A DNA stretch of 64,000 nt from Clostridium estertheticum (GCF_011065935.2 NZ_JAAMNH020000001.1:3493001-3557000), one strand, 5' to 3'. Numbered from the stretch's first letter, positions 1 through 9,251 are shown. Program-made: numbers and translations. The notes: generated by a model from the letters alone, not told the origin.

Positions 1-186
1 GCTCAAAATTTTATCAATTGTATATTTATATTTTAATGTACCATAAACTATCTCTGTAACTAGCGCTTTATCTTTATCATTTAATTCCGATTTATTAAGT
101 TCCAGTCCTAAAACTATATTAGAATACGCATTTTCATTTATTACTTTTTCAATAACTACAATTGCTGCTAGTCTACTATTATTCAT
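1..186 (-). CDS. rsmB: 16S rRNA (cytosine-C5) methyltransferase RsmB, N-terminal part
   Basis: This is the first 62 codons of a minus-strand gene that leaves the window at base 1. The start is the ATG at 186-184, preceded by GAGGT at a normal distance. The visible residues (MNNNSRLAAIVVIEKV..., then YGTLKYKYTIDKIL) match the NusB-like RNA-binding domain that opens RsmB/Sun proteins; the SAM-dependent methyltransferase domain would lie outside. RsmB methylates C967 of 16S rRNA in E. coli. In many Firmicutes it follows def, fmt and a zinc metallopeptidase, exactly as here, so it is probably the last visible gene of the priA operon. The assignment rests on the N-terminal domain plus context. Confidence 0.8.
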   Translation of the reverse strand, partial: MNNSRLAAIVVIEKVINENAYSNIVLGLELNKSELNDKDKALVTEIVYGTLKYKYTIDKILS

Positions 187-213
187 GTTATTACCTCAAT
201 TTTCTATTTGATT

Positions 214-891
214 TTATCTATCGCGACTTAATAAAATGAGACGTATAAGCTGGGAAATCGCCATAAGTGTTGCAGCTACGTATGTCATAGCAGCAGCACT
301 GAGCACTGATTTGGCTCCTTTTATTTCATTTCCATAAAGTATACTTCTAGATTCTAAAATATTTAGCGCTCTACTTGATGCATTAAATTCAACTGGTAAG
401 GTAATTAACTGAAATACTACCACGGCTGAAAATAACACAATACCAATATTTACTAATATTGGAACACTTAAAATTATTCCTATTAAAAACAATAACCAGG
501 ATGCATTTGAGCTAAAATTAACTGCTGGCACTATAGCGTTCCTTATTTTTAAAGGTGCATAATGTTCTTTATCCTGCAGCGCATGCCCTGTCTCATGGGC
601 CGCGACCCCTATAGCTGCTACAGAAGTCCCATTATAAACCTCGCTTGAGAGCCTCATAATTCGTTTAGAAGGGTCGTAATGGTCAGTAAGCTTTCCACGT
701 ACTATTTCTACCGGTATATCAAAAAGACCACCATCATCCAGTAGCATTCTAGCTACTTGTGCCCCCGTATAACCATTTGCACTATTTACCTTTGAATATT
801 TACTAAAAGAGGACTTTATTTTAAGCTGTGCCAAGGCTGAAATAATTATAGCTGGGACTAATATAATCATTGTACTATCAAAAAACAACAT
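214..891 (-). CDS. YugP-type membrane zinc metallopeptidase
   Basis: The protein has 225 residues and belongs to the neutral zinc metallopeptidase family of B. subtilis YugP (PF04298). It opens with a hydrophobic segment, carries the zinc-binding HETGH motif (in GVAAHETGHALQD, near residue 98), and has two further strongly hydrophobic stretches between about residues 130 and 165. It should therefore be a membrane-anchored metalloprotease; its substrate is unknown. The ATG at 891 has a good GAGAGGTG ribosome site. It lies between fmt and rsmB with a 27 bp gap to rsmB, a common clostridial order, which implies cotranscription with the priA-def-fmt group. Confidence 0.85.
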   Translation of the reverse strand: MLFFDSTMIILVPAIIISALAQLKIKSSFSKYSKVNSANGYTGAQVARMLLDDGGLFDIPVEIVRGKLTDHYDPSKRIMRLSSEVYNGTSVAAIGVAAHETGHALQDKEHYAPLKIRNAIVPAVNFSSNASWLLFLIGIILSVPILVNIGIVLFSAVVVFQLITLPVEFNASSRALNILESRSILYGNEIKGAKSVLSAAAMTYVAATLMAISQLIRLILLSRDR

Positions 892-907
892 ATTTAATCA
901 CCTCTCT

Positions 908-1837
908 TTATTTTAAAACTACACCTTCATCTATCTTATTTCCTACTATATAATCTTTGACTTTTAGTGGTTTTTTACCAGGGAATTGTATCTCTTCAAT
1001 AAGCAAAACACCACTGCCAGTTGATACCTTTAATCCCTCTTTTGAAACCTCTATAATACTTCCAATGCACTTATTAGACTCTTCGTTTAAAACTCTTGAT
1101 TTATATATTTTCATTACCATATTCTCATAATGAGTATATGCAATAGGCCATGGATTTAATCCTCTTATGAAATTATGAATACTCACACTACTATGCTCCC
1201 AATTTATGTTAGCCATGTCCTTGCCTAGCATAGACGCGTAAGTGCTAACATCATTTTCTTGTTTAACTTTCTTTATCTCATTATTTACTATACCATTTAT
1301 TGTTTTAATTAAAAGTTCACCACCGCTATTCATCAGAATATCATGCAATTCACCTGCAGTAATATCACTAGTTAGGTCTATTTCCTCGGTTAAAAGTATA
1401 TCTCCTGTATCAAGACCAACATCCATGAGCATAGTTGTATTTCCACTTTTATTCTCTCCATCAATTATACACCAATTTATAGGAGCAGCGCCCCTATATT
1501 TTGGTAATAATGATGCATGCAAGTTTATACATCCATATTTAGGAATGTCTAATACTTCTTTTGGAAGGATTTGCCCAAAAGCTACTACTACTATAAAATC
1601 TGGTTTTATGTTTTTTATAAGCTCTATCATTTCCTCATTTTTTTTAAGTCTTAAAGGCTGATATACCGGTATATTATAGGAAGTTGCTAATTGTTTAACC
1701 GGTGACATAGCCAGATTTTTACCTCTACCTTTAGGTCTATCAGGTTGAGTAAAAACTGCAGAAACTTCAAATTCATCTATAAGTCTAGAAAGGGATGGCA
1801 CAGAAAATTCTGGTGTACCCATAAAAATTATCTTCAT
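908..1837 (-). CDS. fmt: Methionyl-tRNA formyltransferase
   Basis: Fmt formylates the initiator Met-tRNA with 10-formyl-tetrahydrofolate so that translation can begin with fMet. The 309-residue product has the N-terminal formyltransferase Rossmann domain with MGTPEFSVPSL at residue 6, NLHASLLPKYRG at 105-116 (catalytic Asn105 and His107) and GLDTGD at 141-146 (Asp143), followed by the C-terminal OB-like domain. I place the start at 1837, because GAGGAG lies a proper distance upstream; the reading frame stays open six codons further, which would overlap def. The gap to def is 1 bp. Pairing with def is functional: Def removes the formyl group that Fmt adds. Confidence 0.96.
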   Translation of the reverse strand: MKIIFMGTPEFSVPSLSRLIDEFEVSAVFTQPDRPKGRGKNLAMSPVKQLATSYNIPVYQPLRLKKNEEMIELIKNIKPDFIVVVAFGQILPKEVLDIPKYGCINLHASLLPKYRGAAPINWCIIDGENKSGNTTMLMDVGLDTGDILLTEEIDLTSDITAGELHDILMNSGGELLIKTINGIVNNEIKKVKQENDVSTYASMLGKDMANINWEHSSVSIHNFIRGLNPWPIAYTHYENMVMKIYKSRVLNEESNKCIGSIIEVSKEGLKVSTGSGVLLIEEIQFPGKKPLKVKDYIVGNKIDEGVVLK

Positions 1838-1838
1838 A

Positions 1839-2291
1839 TTATTTCTCCTCGTCATCTATTGCTTTGTCTACAAACAAAATACCATCTAAGTGGTCAATCT
1901 CATGGCAGATGGCTCTTGCAAGCAGTCCTTCTCCAGGCATTACTATCTCTTCCCCATTTTCGGTTAAGGCCTTAACTGTTACTTTTTCTGGCCTCTCTAC
2001 ATTTTTTTGTACCCCTGGTATGCTAAGGCAGCCCTCATGAGATATATTTGAACCTTCCATTTCTAAAATCTCTGGATTAATAAGTGCCATAGGTCCATTT
2101 CCAACATCGATAACAACTATTCTTTTTAAAATGCCAACCTGTGGAGCTGCAAGGCCTAGCCCCTTAGAATTGTACATAGTTTCTTTCATATCCTTAATTA
2201 ACAATAATATCCTTGGTGTAATTCCCTCTACCACTCTGCTTTTTTTTCTTAATAATTCATCGCCATAGGTTCTAATAGTTCTTATAGCCAT
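1839..2291 (-). CDS. def: Peptide deformylase
   Basis: Def is the metalloenzyme that removes the N-formyl group from new proteins. The 150-residue sequence has all three deformylase motifs: GLGLAAPQVG (44-53), EGCLSIPG with metal ligand Cys88, and HEIDH with His130, Glu131 and His134. It ends in an acidic tail (DDEEK). The start at 2291 has a strong GAGGAGG site. It sits between priA and fmt on the minus strand, 86 bp after priA, in the usual clostridial priA-def-fmt order. Confidence 0.97.
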   Translation of the reverse strand: MAIRTIRTYGDELLRKKSRVVEGITPRILLLIKDMKETMYNSKGLGLAAPQVGILKRIVVIDVGNGPMALINPEILEMEGSNISHEGCLSIPGVQKNVERPEKVTVKALTENGEEIVMPGEGLLARAICHEIDHLDGILFVDKAIDDEEK

Positions 2292-2340
2292 ACAAAAAAC
2301 CTCCTCGTAATTACATTACACTATTTTTAAATGTCATCAT

Positions 2341-2377
2341 ATCATCTTCTGCGAAGCTGAAATATTAAAGACTTCAG
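2341..2377. repeat. Intergenic element sharing blocks with 61695-61728
   Basis: The short gap between priA and def contains ATCATCTTC (2341-2349), then AATATTAA-n-GACTTCAG (2361-2377), which abuts the priA stop codon. The same two blocks, in the same order and only 3 bp closer, occur at 61695-61728 between the pilin and pilC genes. Both copies can fold (here CTTC/GAAG and CTGAA/TTCAG arms). Two copies in AT-rich DNA suggest a dispersed small repeat; function unknown. Confidence 0.4.
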
Positions 2378-4579
2378 TTAAAACATGCTGCTTGGATTAA
2401 TATCTATACTAACCCTTATACTATTATAAACATTTTTAACTAATTCATAAACTAAATTTTTTATATCTTCTGCAATATTTTCTTCAATATTTCCTTTAAT
2501 GATAATTTGCCACCTGTAGAAATTTTTAATTCTAGAAACTCCACAAGGACAGGGTCCAAGTAATGTAATTTTATCATTATTTTCAAGCTTATATTTTAAA
2601 TTTACGCCAACATTCTGTATACTTTCTATTAACAATTTTTCATCTTCAGAACTCATATTTATAACTAGGATTCTCGTAAAAGGTGGATAGTCCATAGCTT
2701 TTCTCACCATAATTTCATTTTTATAGAAACTATCATAATCATTAGCTGCTGCATATTGTATAGTGGGGTTATCTGCACTATATGTCTGAATAACCACGCT
2801 GCCTTCTTTTTTACCTCTACCTGATCTTCCGGAAACTTGAGTTAGAAGTTGAAATGTACGCTCGAAGGCCCGAAAGTCAGGCAAATTTAATGATAAGTCT
2901 GCAGCGATTACTCCTACCAATGTAACGTTTTCAAAATCTAATCCTTTAGCCACCATTTGAGTTCCAATTAAAATATCTGCCTGCCTGTTTTTAAAGGTAT
3001 TATATATATATTCATAAGAATTTTTTTTCCGTGTTGTGTCAAAATCCATTCTAAGAGTTTTCGCACTTGGAAAAATTCTATTAATTTCTTGTTCAATTTT
3101 TTCCGTTCCAACCCCAAAATACTTTACATAGGTACTTCCACAACTAGGACAGGTTTTACTAATTCTTTCTTTCTCTCCACAGTAGTGGCAAGTTAAATAT
3201 TCACTTGAATTGTGGTATGTTAATGATATATCGCATTTTTTGCATTTAAAAACATATCCACATTTTCTACAAGACACAAAGGTTGAAAAACCTCTCCTAT
3301 TTAAAAATAGTATCACCTGCTCATGTTTTTCTAGAGCGCAAACAATACCTTCATATAATGACTTACTAAATATTGAACGATTATTATTCATGAGCTCTTC
3401 CCTCATGTCAACAATCTCCACTTTTGGCATGGCCGCGCCATCCGCCCTGTCATTAATAGTAATCAATTCTAATTCATTTATTGAAGCCCTATAATAACTT
3501 TCAATAGATGGTGTAGCAGAACCCAGTAATAATTTGCAATTATCTAGCTCACATTTCATATAGGCTATTTCACGAGCATCAAACTTGGGATCCATGTCCG
3601 ATTTATAACTTAATTCGTGCTCTTCATCTATAACAATTAATCCTAAGTTTTCAAAAGGCAGAAATATGGCTGATCTTGCCCCAATGGCAATTTTAACATT
3701 TCCAAGCTTTACTCTCATCCATTCATCAAAACGTTCACCATCTGATAACCTACTATGGAAAACTGCTATATCACGTCCAAAACGGCCTTTGAACCTCTCT
3801 ACCATTTGAGGCGTTAGTGATATTTCTGGTATTAAAATTATAGATTGTTTATTATCTTTTAGCATATAACTAACCAAATTCATATATATTTCAGTCTTTC
3901 CACTACCTGTAACTCCATGCATTAGAAATTTTTTCTTATCAGAATTCATTATAAAATCTACGGACTTTTGTTGTTTATCATTTAATATTTTTTCTTCGTA
4001 TCTAGAATAGTTTTCTTCATTATACCTATTAATTATAACCTCTTGCGTGGCTAAAAATCCATATTTAATCATGGTATTTATTGAGGACAGTGATTGATTG
4101 AAATTTTTACTGAATTCATTTTTATTATATTTCATATTATTCAATTTTATTAATTCATAAATGTCTTTATAAGGTTCATTCAAAAATTTGCCTTCTAGCT
4201 CTTTGCATACAGTTAACACTTGAGCGGTCTTGTTTTTTATACCTTTTGTTATGCCTCTTGGAATAATAACTTTTATGCACTCTAAATATGTACACAGATA
4301 CTTTTTTTTCATAATCTTTACAAGTTCAATATCAGTTATTTTAAGCAGTGGCATTTCATCACATATACTAGCTATATCCTTAATTCTATTCACATTATCA
4401 CATTGTTCATATAGTTCTAATACAAAAGCATCCAATGTCTTGTTTCCTCTGCCAAATGGTACTTTAATTCTAAATCCTAAAAGTTCTTTACCTATTAAAC
4501 TAATAGGTATCTTATATGTAAAAACCTTATCCACTTGAACAGAATCGTTATTAACCACAACTCCAGCATACTGATACAC
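2378..4579 (-). CDS. priA: Primosomal replication restart helicase PriA
   Basis: PriA is the 3'-to-5' DNA helicase that reloads the replisome at stalled forks. The 733-residue protein has the N-terminal DNA-binding domain, a Walker A motif GVTGSGKT at 222-229, a DEEH box at 318-321, and a cysteine-rich zinc region around residues 435-480 (four CxxC pairs, e.g. CRKCGY, CKKC, CHYCGE, CPSC). C-terminal helicase motifs (IGTQMVAKGLDF, QVSGRSGRG) are present. Translation starts at GTG (4579) behind AAAGGGTG. It is the first gene after the coaBC terminator and probably heads the priA-def-fmt-metalloprotease-rsmB operon. Confidence 0.97.
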   Translation of the reverse strand: MYQYAGVVVNNDSVQVDKVFTYKIPISLIGKELLGFRIKVPFGRGNKTLDAFVLELYEQCDNVNRIKDIASICDEMPLLKITDIELVKIMKKKYLCTYLECIKVIIPRGITKGIKNKTAQVLTVCKELEGKFLNEPYKDIYELIKLNNMKYNKNEFSKNFNQSLSSINTMIKYGFLATQEVIINRYNEENYSRYEEKILNDKQQKSVDFIMNSDKKKFLMHGVTGSGKTEIYMNLVSYMLKDNKQSIILIPEISLTPQMVERFKGRFGRDIAVFHSRLSDGERFDEWMRVKLGNVKIAIGARSAIFLPFENLGLIVIDEEHELSYKSDMDPKFDAREIAYMKCELDNCKLLLGSATPSIESYYRASINELELITINDRADGAAMPKVEIVDMREELMNNNRSIFSKSLYEGIVCALEKHEQVILFLNRRGFSTFVSCRKCGYVFKCKKCDISLTYHNSSEYLTCHYCGEKERISKTCPSCGSTYVKYFGVGTEKIEQEINRIFPSAKTLRMDFDTTRKKNSYEYIYNTFKNRQADILIGTQMVAKGLDFENVTLVGVIAADLSLNLPDFRAFERTFQLLTQVSGRSGRGKKEGSVVIQTYSADNPTIQYAAANDYDSFYKNEIMVRKAMDYPPFTRILVINMSSEDEKLLIESIQNVGVNLKYKLENNDKITLLGPCPCGVSRIKNFYRWQIIIKGNIEENIAEDIKNLVYELVKNVYNSIRVSIDINPSSMF

Positions 4580-4616
4580 ACAATCACCCTTTTAATTTAT
4601 AATTTTCTATAATATA

Positions 4617-4638
4617 AAAAAGCGCATTAGCGCTTTTT
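4617..4638 (-). terminator. coaBC terminator with stop codon in its loop
   Basis: A perfect 9 bp stem (AAAAAGCGC / GCGCTTTTT) with a four-base loop ends the coaBC transcript, giving a U-rich 3' end on the minus strand. The 5' arm is the last coding codons (Lys-Lys-Arg) and the TAA stop lies in the loop. Confidence 0.85.
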
Positions 4639-5817
4639 ATTTATTAAACTAAACAATTCCCTAGCGACTTGTTTTTTTGACATTTTATCTATTGCTATTG
4701 GGCTGTTATCTTTACTTAAAATAATTACTTTATTATCATCAGTTCCAAAACCAACATCTGATGCTGATATATCATTAGCAACTATGTAATCCAAATTTTT
4801 CTTAAGCAGTTTTGCATTTGCGTTTTGGAGTAAATCATTACTTTCTGCTGCAAAACCTACTAATATTTGCTTTTTCTTATGTAATCCTAACTCCTCTAAA
4901 ATATCATTATCACGTACAAATTCTAAGTTTAATCCATTTTCACTTTTCTTTATTTTAGAGGTACTATAAACTTTAGGCTTATAATCAGCTACAGCTGCTG
5001 CACTTATAACTATATCACTCTCTTCATAATTATTTAAACAAGCTACCCTCATCTCTTCATTAGTGTTTATATTTATCATCTTGACGCCAAAGGGTACTTT
5101 TTCATGACATGGACCAGATATTAAAGTTACAATTGCTCCTCTATCTACAGCTTCTCTCGCAATTGCATATCCCATTTTTCCTGATGATCTATTTGTTATA
5201 AATCTTACAGGATCAATAGGTGCAATTGTAGGGCCAGCCGTAACTAAAACTTTAATGCCAAGCATATCTTTTATTGGATACAAATTACTCATAATTATTT
5301 CAAAAATATCTTCAGTTGGTGCTAATTTTCCTTGTCCTATGTCACCGCAGGCAAGTCTTCCTGAGGTGGGCATTATAAAATCATACCCATAAGTCACAAG
5401 CTTTTGAATATTATCTTGTACTACTCTATTATTATACATATTTACATTCATTGCAGGGGCAAAAATCACCGGTGCCACAGTTGCCATAATAGTAGTGGTA
5501 AGCATATCGTCTGCAATGCCATTTGCAACTTTACCAATTATATTGGCAGTTGCTGGAACTACAACCAACAAATCAGCTTTTTTAGCAAGAGATATATGTT
5601 GTATCTCCCATGCTTTAGGCTCTTCAAACATGTCATGAATAACCATGTTTTGACTTAGTGCTTGAAAGCTTATGGGGTTAACAAATTCCAACGCCGCTTT
5701 AGTCATGATAACATGTACGGAAACATTTTCTTTTCTTAATCTACTAATAACATCTAATGCCTTATATACCGCTATCCCCCCAGTTACACCAATAATTACT
5801 GTTTTTGTATTTTCCAT
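4627..5817 (-). CDS. coaBC: Bifunctional phosphopantothenoylcysteine decarboxylase / phosphopantothenate-cysteine ligase
   Basis: CoaBC catalyses two successive steps of coenzyme A synthesis: ligation of cysteine to 4'-phosphopantothenate, then FMN-dependent decarboxylation. In the 396-residue protein, the CoaC half shows the active-site His74 (EIQHISLA), PAMN at 121-124 and Cys157 (RLACGD). The CoaB half starts near residue 188 (VTAGPT, then FITNRSSGKMG). The ATG at 5817 follows the rpoZ stop by 1 bp and its ribosome site lies inside the end of rpoZ. It is the last gene of the yicC-remA-gmk-rpoZ-coaBC operon, and its stop codon lies inside the terminator hairpin. Confidence 0.97.
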   Translation of the reverse strand: MENTKTVIIGVTGGIAVYKALDVISRLRKENVSVHVIMTKAALEFVNPISFQALSQNMVIHDMFEEPKAWEIQHISLAKKADLLVVVPATANIIGKVANGIADDMLTTTIMATVAPVIFAPAMNVNMYNNRVVQDNIQKLVTYGYDFIMPTSGRLACGDIGQGKLAPTEDIFEIIMSNLYPIKDMLGIKVLVTAGPTIAPIDPVRFITNRSSGKMGYAIAREAVDRGAIVTLISGPCHEKVPFGVKMININTNEEMRVACLNNYEESDIVISAAAVADYKPKVYSTSKIKKSENGLNLEFVRDNDILEELGLHKKKQILVGFAAESNDLLQNANAKLLKKNLDYIVANDISASDVGFGTDDNKVIILSKDNSPIAIDKMSKKQVARELFSLINKKR

Positions 5818-5818
5818 A

Positions 5819-6037
5819 CTATTTTATTCCTTCTTTTGTTGTAATAGCCACAATAGCTCCTTCATAAATTTCATGTATAGCTATAGTAACAGGCTTAGTT
5901 GAATCCACATGTACAAGTGGACTTTGACCTTCTATTATTTGTCTTGCTCTTTTTGATGTTGCTACAACTAGTGAATACCTGTTGTCAACTCTCTCTAATA
6001 AATTTACTATTGATGGGTTTATCATTGAATTATTCAT
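5819..6037 (-). CDS. rpoZ: RNA polymerase omega subunit
   Basis: The 72-residue protein is the omega subunit, which helps assemble and stabilise the beta' subunit of RNA polymerase. The diagnostic opening (INPSIVNLLERVDNRYSLVVATSKRARQI, residues 6 onward) is intact. The start at 6037 has an excellent AAAGGAGG site located within the end of gmk; the two genes overlap by 8 bp, so translation is probably coupled. The gmk-rpoZ-coaBC order is typical of Firmicutes. Confidence 0.95.
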   Translation of the reverse strand: MNNSMINPSIVNLLERVDNRYSLVVATSKRARQIIEGQSPLVHVDSTKPVTIAIHEIYEGAIVAITTKEGIK

Positions 6038-6641
6038 TAATTATTTCCTCCTTTAGAAAATCTCCATTCATTCTATCTACTCTACATCTTTCTGCAATTA
6101 CAATACTTTGAATTTTCTCGCAGGCACAGGCTACAGTGTCATTTACAACTGCATAATCATATTTTGATACAAAACTAATTTCTTTATGTGCTGACGTAAA
6201 TCTTGTAATTAAAGACTCTGGCGTTTCACTGCCTCTATTTGTAATTCTATTTTTTAATTCCTCCATAGATGGCGGAAGAATAAAAATAAATAAACCATTT
6301 GGATAAGCTGTTTTTACTTTAAGAGCACCTTGAATATCTATTTCAAGTATTACATCTTGGCCATTATCTAATACTTTTAAAACTTCTGATTTAGGTGTTC
6401 CATAATAATTTCCATAAACTTCTGCATATTCAAGAAAATCCCCTGACGCGATTCTTTCTAAAAACTTTTCTTTGGTTATGAAATAGTAATTTACGCCATC
6501 TATTTCATCACTTCTTGGACTTCTTGTAGTTGCAGACACTGAAATCCAAAAATTATTTTTTTCTATAATAGACTTACATACAGTTCCTTTACCAGCACCA
6601 GAAGGCCCTGAAATAACAATGAGCTGCCCTCTACTCGTCAT
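6030..6641 (-). CDS. gmk: Guanylate kinase
   Basis: Gmk phosphorylates GMP to GDP with ATP. The 203-residue protein has its P-loop GPSGAGKG at 12-19, the GMP-binding region (SATTRSPRSDEIDGVNYYF) and the lid helix, and it has the family's normal length. The start ATG overlaps the remA stop by one base (TAATG), with GAGG upstream, so remA, gmk and rpoZ form a tightly coupled string. Confidence 0.97.
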   Translation of the reverse strand: MTSRGQLIVISGPSGAGKGTVCKSIIEKNNFWISVSATTRSPRSDEIDGVNYYFITKEKFLERIASGDFLEYAEVYGNYYGTPKSEVLKVLDNGQDVILEIDIQGALKVKTAYPNGLFIFILPPSMEELKNRITNRGSETPESLITRFTSAHKEISFVSKYDYAVVNDTVACACEKIQSIVIAERCRVDRMNGDFLKEEIINE

Positions 6642-6913
6642 TATTCCTCAACCTCATCTATATGTTCCTCATCTTTAACAGATAAACGGTGTGCAACAGT
6701 TTCAGGTTGAACCGCTGATAAAATAACGTGATCACTATCAGTGATAATAACTGCTCTGGTTCTTCTTCCATAAGTAGCATCAATTAGCATACCTCTATCT
6801 CTTGCTTCTTGAATTATTCTTTTAATTGGTGCTGATTCAGGGCTGACTATGGCTACCAATCTATTTGCTGAAACAATGTTCCCAAAACCTATGTTTATCA
6901 ATTTTATACTCAT
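6641..6913 (-). CDS. remA: RemA-family DNA-binding regulator (DUF370)
   Basis: This 90-residue protein belongs to the RemA/DUF370 family. In B. subtilis RemA activates extracellular-matrix and osmoprotection genes. The conserved core (INIGFGNIV, then VSPESAPIKRIIQEARDRG and IDATYGRRTRAVII) is complete. RemA forms rings that bind DNA through the arginine-rich segment seen here near residues 48-55. Start at 6913 with AGGAGG. Its position between yicC and gmk is the conserved one; its targets in this organism cannot be seen. Confidence 0.93.
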   Translation of the reverse strand: MSIKLINIGFGNIVSANRLVAIVSPESAPIKRIIQEARDRGMLIDATYGRRTRAVIITDSDHVILSAVQPETVAHRLSVKDEEHIDEVEE

Positions 6914-6927
6914 CGCGCGCCTCCTGC

Positions 6928-7806
6928 TTATTCTATGTTTTGTATTTGTTCTCTAATTTTTTCTATTTCGCTTTTCATGTTAATTACTGTATTTAAAATT
7001 TCTAAATCATTTGCTTTTGATGCTATAGTATTAGTTTCTCTGTTCATTTCTTGAATAATAAAATCAAGTTTTCTTCCTATTGGTTCATCTATTACTAGAG
7101 TCTCTCTCATTTGCTGTATATGACTATTAAGTCTTACAATTTCTTCATCAATTCCAGCCTTATCTGCAAAAATTGCAACTTCCATGGCAACTCTATTCTC
7201 ATCAAATTCAACTTCCTTATGCAGAGCATTTAACCTTTGAGTAAGTTTGCCTTTATACTCGTCAAAAACAAAGGGCGATCTTTCCTTAACCTTTTGAACT
7301 AAGCCACTTATAAAATCACATTTAATTATAACATCCTCTAGTAATTTTTCGCCTTCCCTTTCTCTCATAAAAAGAAGAGCTTCAAGGGCTTCATTTAGTG
7401 ATTCCTCAATCTGCTCAAAGGTTTCTGAGATATCTTCTTCCTTTTGTTTAAGAGTTATTACCTCAGGTAATCTAGCTATTTGAGAGACTGATATATCGCC
7501 TTCTAGATTATATTTATCTTTTAAAACTTGGAAGCACTTTATATAACTTTCAGCTAATTTTTCATTCAAATTAGCGTAAGCGTCTTCCTTATCATAATTA
7601 CCTTGAGTTACAAATACATCAAGTTTGCCTCTTTTTACTTTTTCGCCAATTATTTTTCGGATTTTATCCTCAAAAGCTATTAATACTCTAGGCATTCTTA
7701 TATTAGTTTCGAAATATCTATGATTAACACTTTTAATCTCAATGGTAAAACTTTTACCATCTTTTTCGCAGTTCCCTCTCCCAAACCCAGTCATACTCCT
7801 AATCAT
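6928..7806 (-). CDS. YicC family endoribonuclease
   Basis: YicC/YloC proteins are conserved bacterial endoribonucleases; the E. coli protein has been linked to turnover of the small RNA RyhB. The 292-residue sequence has the diagnostic N-terminus MIRSMTGFGRG, the KSVNHRYFE segment and the C-terminal EMNRETNTIASKA signature with a final coiled region. I start at the ATG 7806, 9 bases after GGAAGG; the open frame extends six codons to a TTG that lacks a site. It is the first gene of the operon and has a promoter at 7846-7875. Confidence 0.92.
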   Translation of the reverse strand: MIRSMTGFGRGNCEKDGKSFTIEIKSVNHRYFETNIRMPRVLIAFEDKIRKIIGEKVKRGKLDVFVTQGNYDKEDAYANLNEKLAESYIKCFQVLKDKYNLEGDISVSQIARLPEVITLKQKEEDISETFEQIEESLNEALEALLFMREREGEKLLEDVIIKCDFISGLVQKVKERSPFVFDEYKGKLTQRLNALHKEVEFDENRVAMEVAIFADKAGIDEEIVRLNSHIQQMRETLVIDEPIGRKLDFIIQEMNRETNTIASKANDLEILNTVINMKSEIEKIREQIQNIE

Positions 7807-7845
7807 AACAACGCATCCTTCCAATGTTCATTGTGAACCCTTATA

Positions 7846-7875
7846 ATTATACATAAACTATCACTATAATTTCAA
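7846..7875 (-). promoter_or_regulatory. Predicted sigma-A promoter of the yicC-remA-gmk-rpoZ-coaBC operon
   Basis: On the minus strand TTGAAA and TATAAT are separated by 18 bp. The predicted transcript start is about 30 bases before the yicC ATG. No operator is obvious. Confidence 0.65.
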
Positions 7876-8015
7876 GTTAAAATTATAAGTTGTCACTTTT
7901 ACCAGGATTTTTATTTAAAAAAATACTGTGGCACTGTAATTTAATGTATTTTAAAAATAGTTCTCACTTATACTAAAATATTTCCTATATAACTTATATT
8001 ATACCAATAATAATA

Positions 8016-9170
8016 TTAATCACCACATTTATTTAGAGATTTTAAAGCTTCTTTAATAATAAACACATCTTTTGTAAGTGCTATACGGAAATAATCATAC
8101 CCAAGTTTCCCAAAAGCATTCCCTGGTGTAACCACAATTCCATTATTAGTAAGCATCTCTTCACAAAACTCATTAGTTGTATAATTCTCAGGTGTTTTGC
8201 ACCACAAATAAAAAGTCCCTTCTGCATCAAAAAAATTAATGTTTTTTTGTAGTAGAATACTTTTAGCAGCTTCTCGCCTTTCATCGTATATTTTACGTAT
8301 ATTGTAAACATAATCCCGTTCTAGGTTAAGAGCAGCAACGGCGGCCTTTTGCACTGGAATAAATTGCCCAGAATCACAATTACTTTTCACTTTTAAAAGA
8401 GCATTTATTACTTTAGCATTACCTACAGCATATCCTATTCTATATCCTGTCATATTGTATGTTTTAGATAGTGTTCCAAACTCCACACATTTCCTTTTTA
8501 TATCAAATTGCATAAGACTAATAGCTTTCTTATCTGCCTTAATTATCTCATTATATGCCGAATCATTGCATAAAACAATATTATTATCATAAGAAAACTT
8601 TATAATACGCTTATAGAACTCACAGCTTGCAACGGCACCAGTTGGATTATTTGGATAATTTATAAAAATAAGTTTACTTTTAGAAATTATCTCTTCTGGA
8701 ATAGTAGTAAAGTCCAACATATATCCATTGATTCGCTTTAAAGGTACCGTATAAGGTATACAGCCCCATAGTTTCGAACAAATACTATAAACAGGGTATG
8801 CAGGTTCTGGCACTATTACAACATCTCCTACATCACATACTGCTGGAATGATATTGCTTATACCTTCTTTTGAGCCTATAAGAATTATTACCTCATCTAA
8901 GTCTAGACTTACAGAATAGGCCTGTTTATAGTATTGTATAACAGCTTTTTTAAGTTCAATTGTGCCATCATAAGGAGGATAATTATTATACCTATAATCT
9001 TTTAATCCATCTATTAGGGCATCTGTAATCTTTGAATGAACTTCTAAATCTGGATCTCCAATACTAAAGTCAATAATTTTTTTTCCGGTGAGAAGTGCTT
9101 GATTTTTCATGTCTTCAATTTTTTTAAAATGATATTCATTAATATTAGTTATTCTATTATTTATTTTCAT
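8016..9170 (-). CDS. Class I/II aminotransferase, LL-diaminopimelate aminotransferase-like
   Basis: This 384-residue enzyme is a fold-type I PLP aminotransferase. NYPNNPTG lies at 171-178, the PLP-contacting D203-x-A-Y206 follows, and the Schiff-base lysine is Lys236 in GTLSKTYNMTGYRIGY, a segment close to that of DapL (LL-DAP aminotransferase). The N-terminal IDFSIGDPDL also fits the DapL group. DapL makes LL-diaminopimelate directly from tetrahydrodipicolinate for lysine and cell wall synthesis. Related enzymes act on other amino acids, so the substrate is inferred. The ATG at 9170 has AAAGGGTG upstream. It is monocistronic, and nothing nearby confirms a lysine role. Confidence 0.8.
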   Translation of the reverse strand: MKINNRITNINEYHFKKIEDMKNQALLTGKKIIDFSIGDPDLEVHSKITDALIDGLKDYRYNNYPPYDGTIELKKAVIQYYKQAYSVSLDLDEVIILIGSKEGISNIIPAVCDVGDVVIVPEPAYPVYSICSKLWGCIPYTVPLKRINGYMLDFTTIPEEIISKSKLIFINYPNNPTGAVASCEFYKRIIKFSYDNNIVLCNDSAYNEIIKADKKAISLMQFDIKRKCVEFGTLSKTYNMTGYRIGYAVGNAKVINALLKVKSNCDSGQFIPVQKAAVAALNLERDYVYNIRKIYDERREAAKSILLQKNINFFDAEGTFYLWCKTPENYTTNEFCEEMLTNNGIVVTPGNAFGKLGYDYFRIALTKDVFIIKEALKSLNKCGD

Positions 9171-9251
9171 AATATCACCCTTTATACAATTTTTTATTAT
9201 TTTATTCGGGCGGTATTAACTTTGTTACAGTACTTTATTTATAATAGAAAA

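Noticed and set aside
3210..3494. Plus-strand open frames opposite priA and other housekeeping genes
   Set aside because: They lie antisense to complete conserved genes and have neither ribosome sites nor recognisable motifs.
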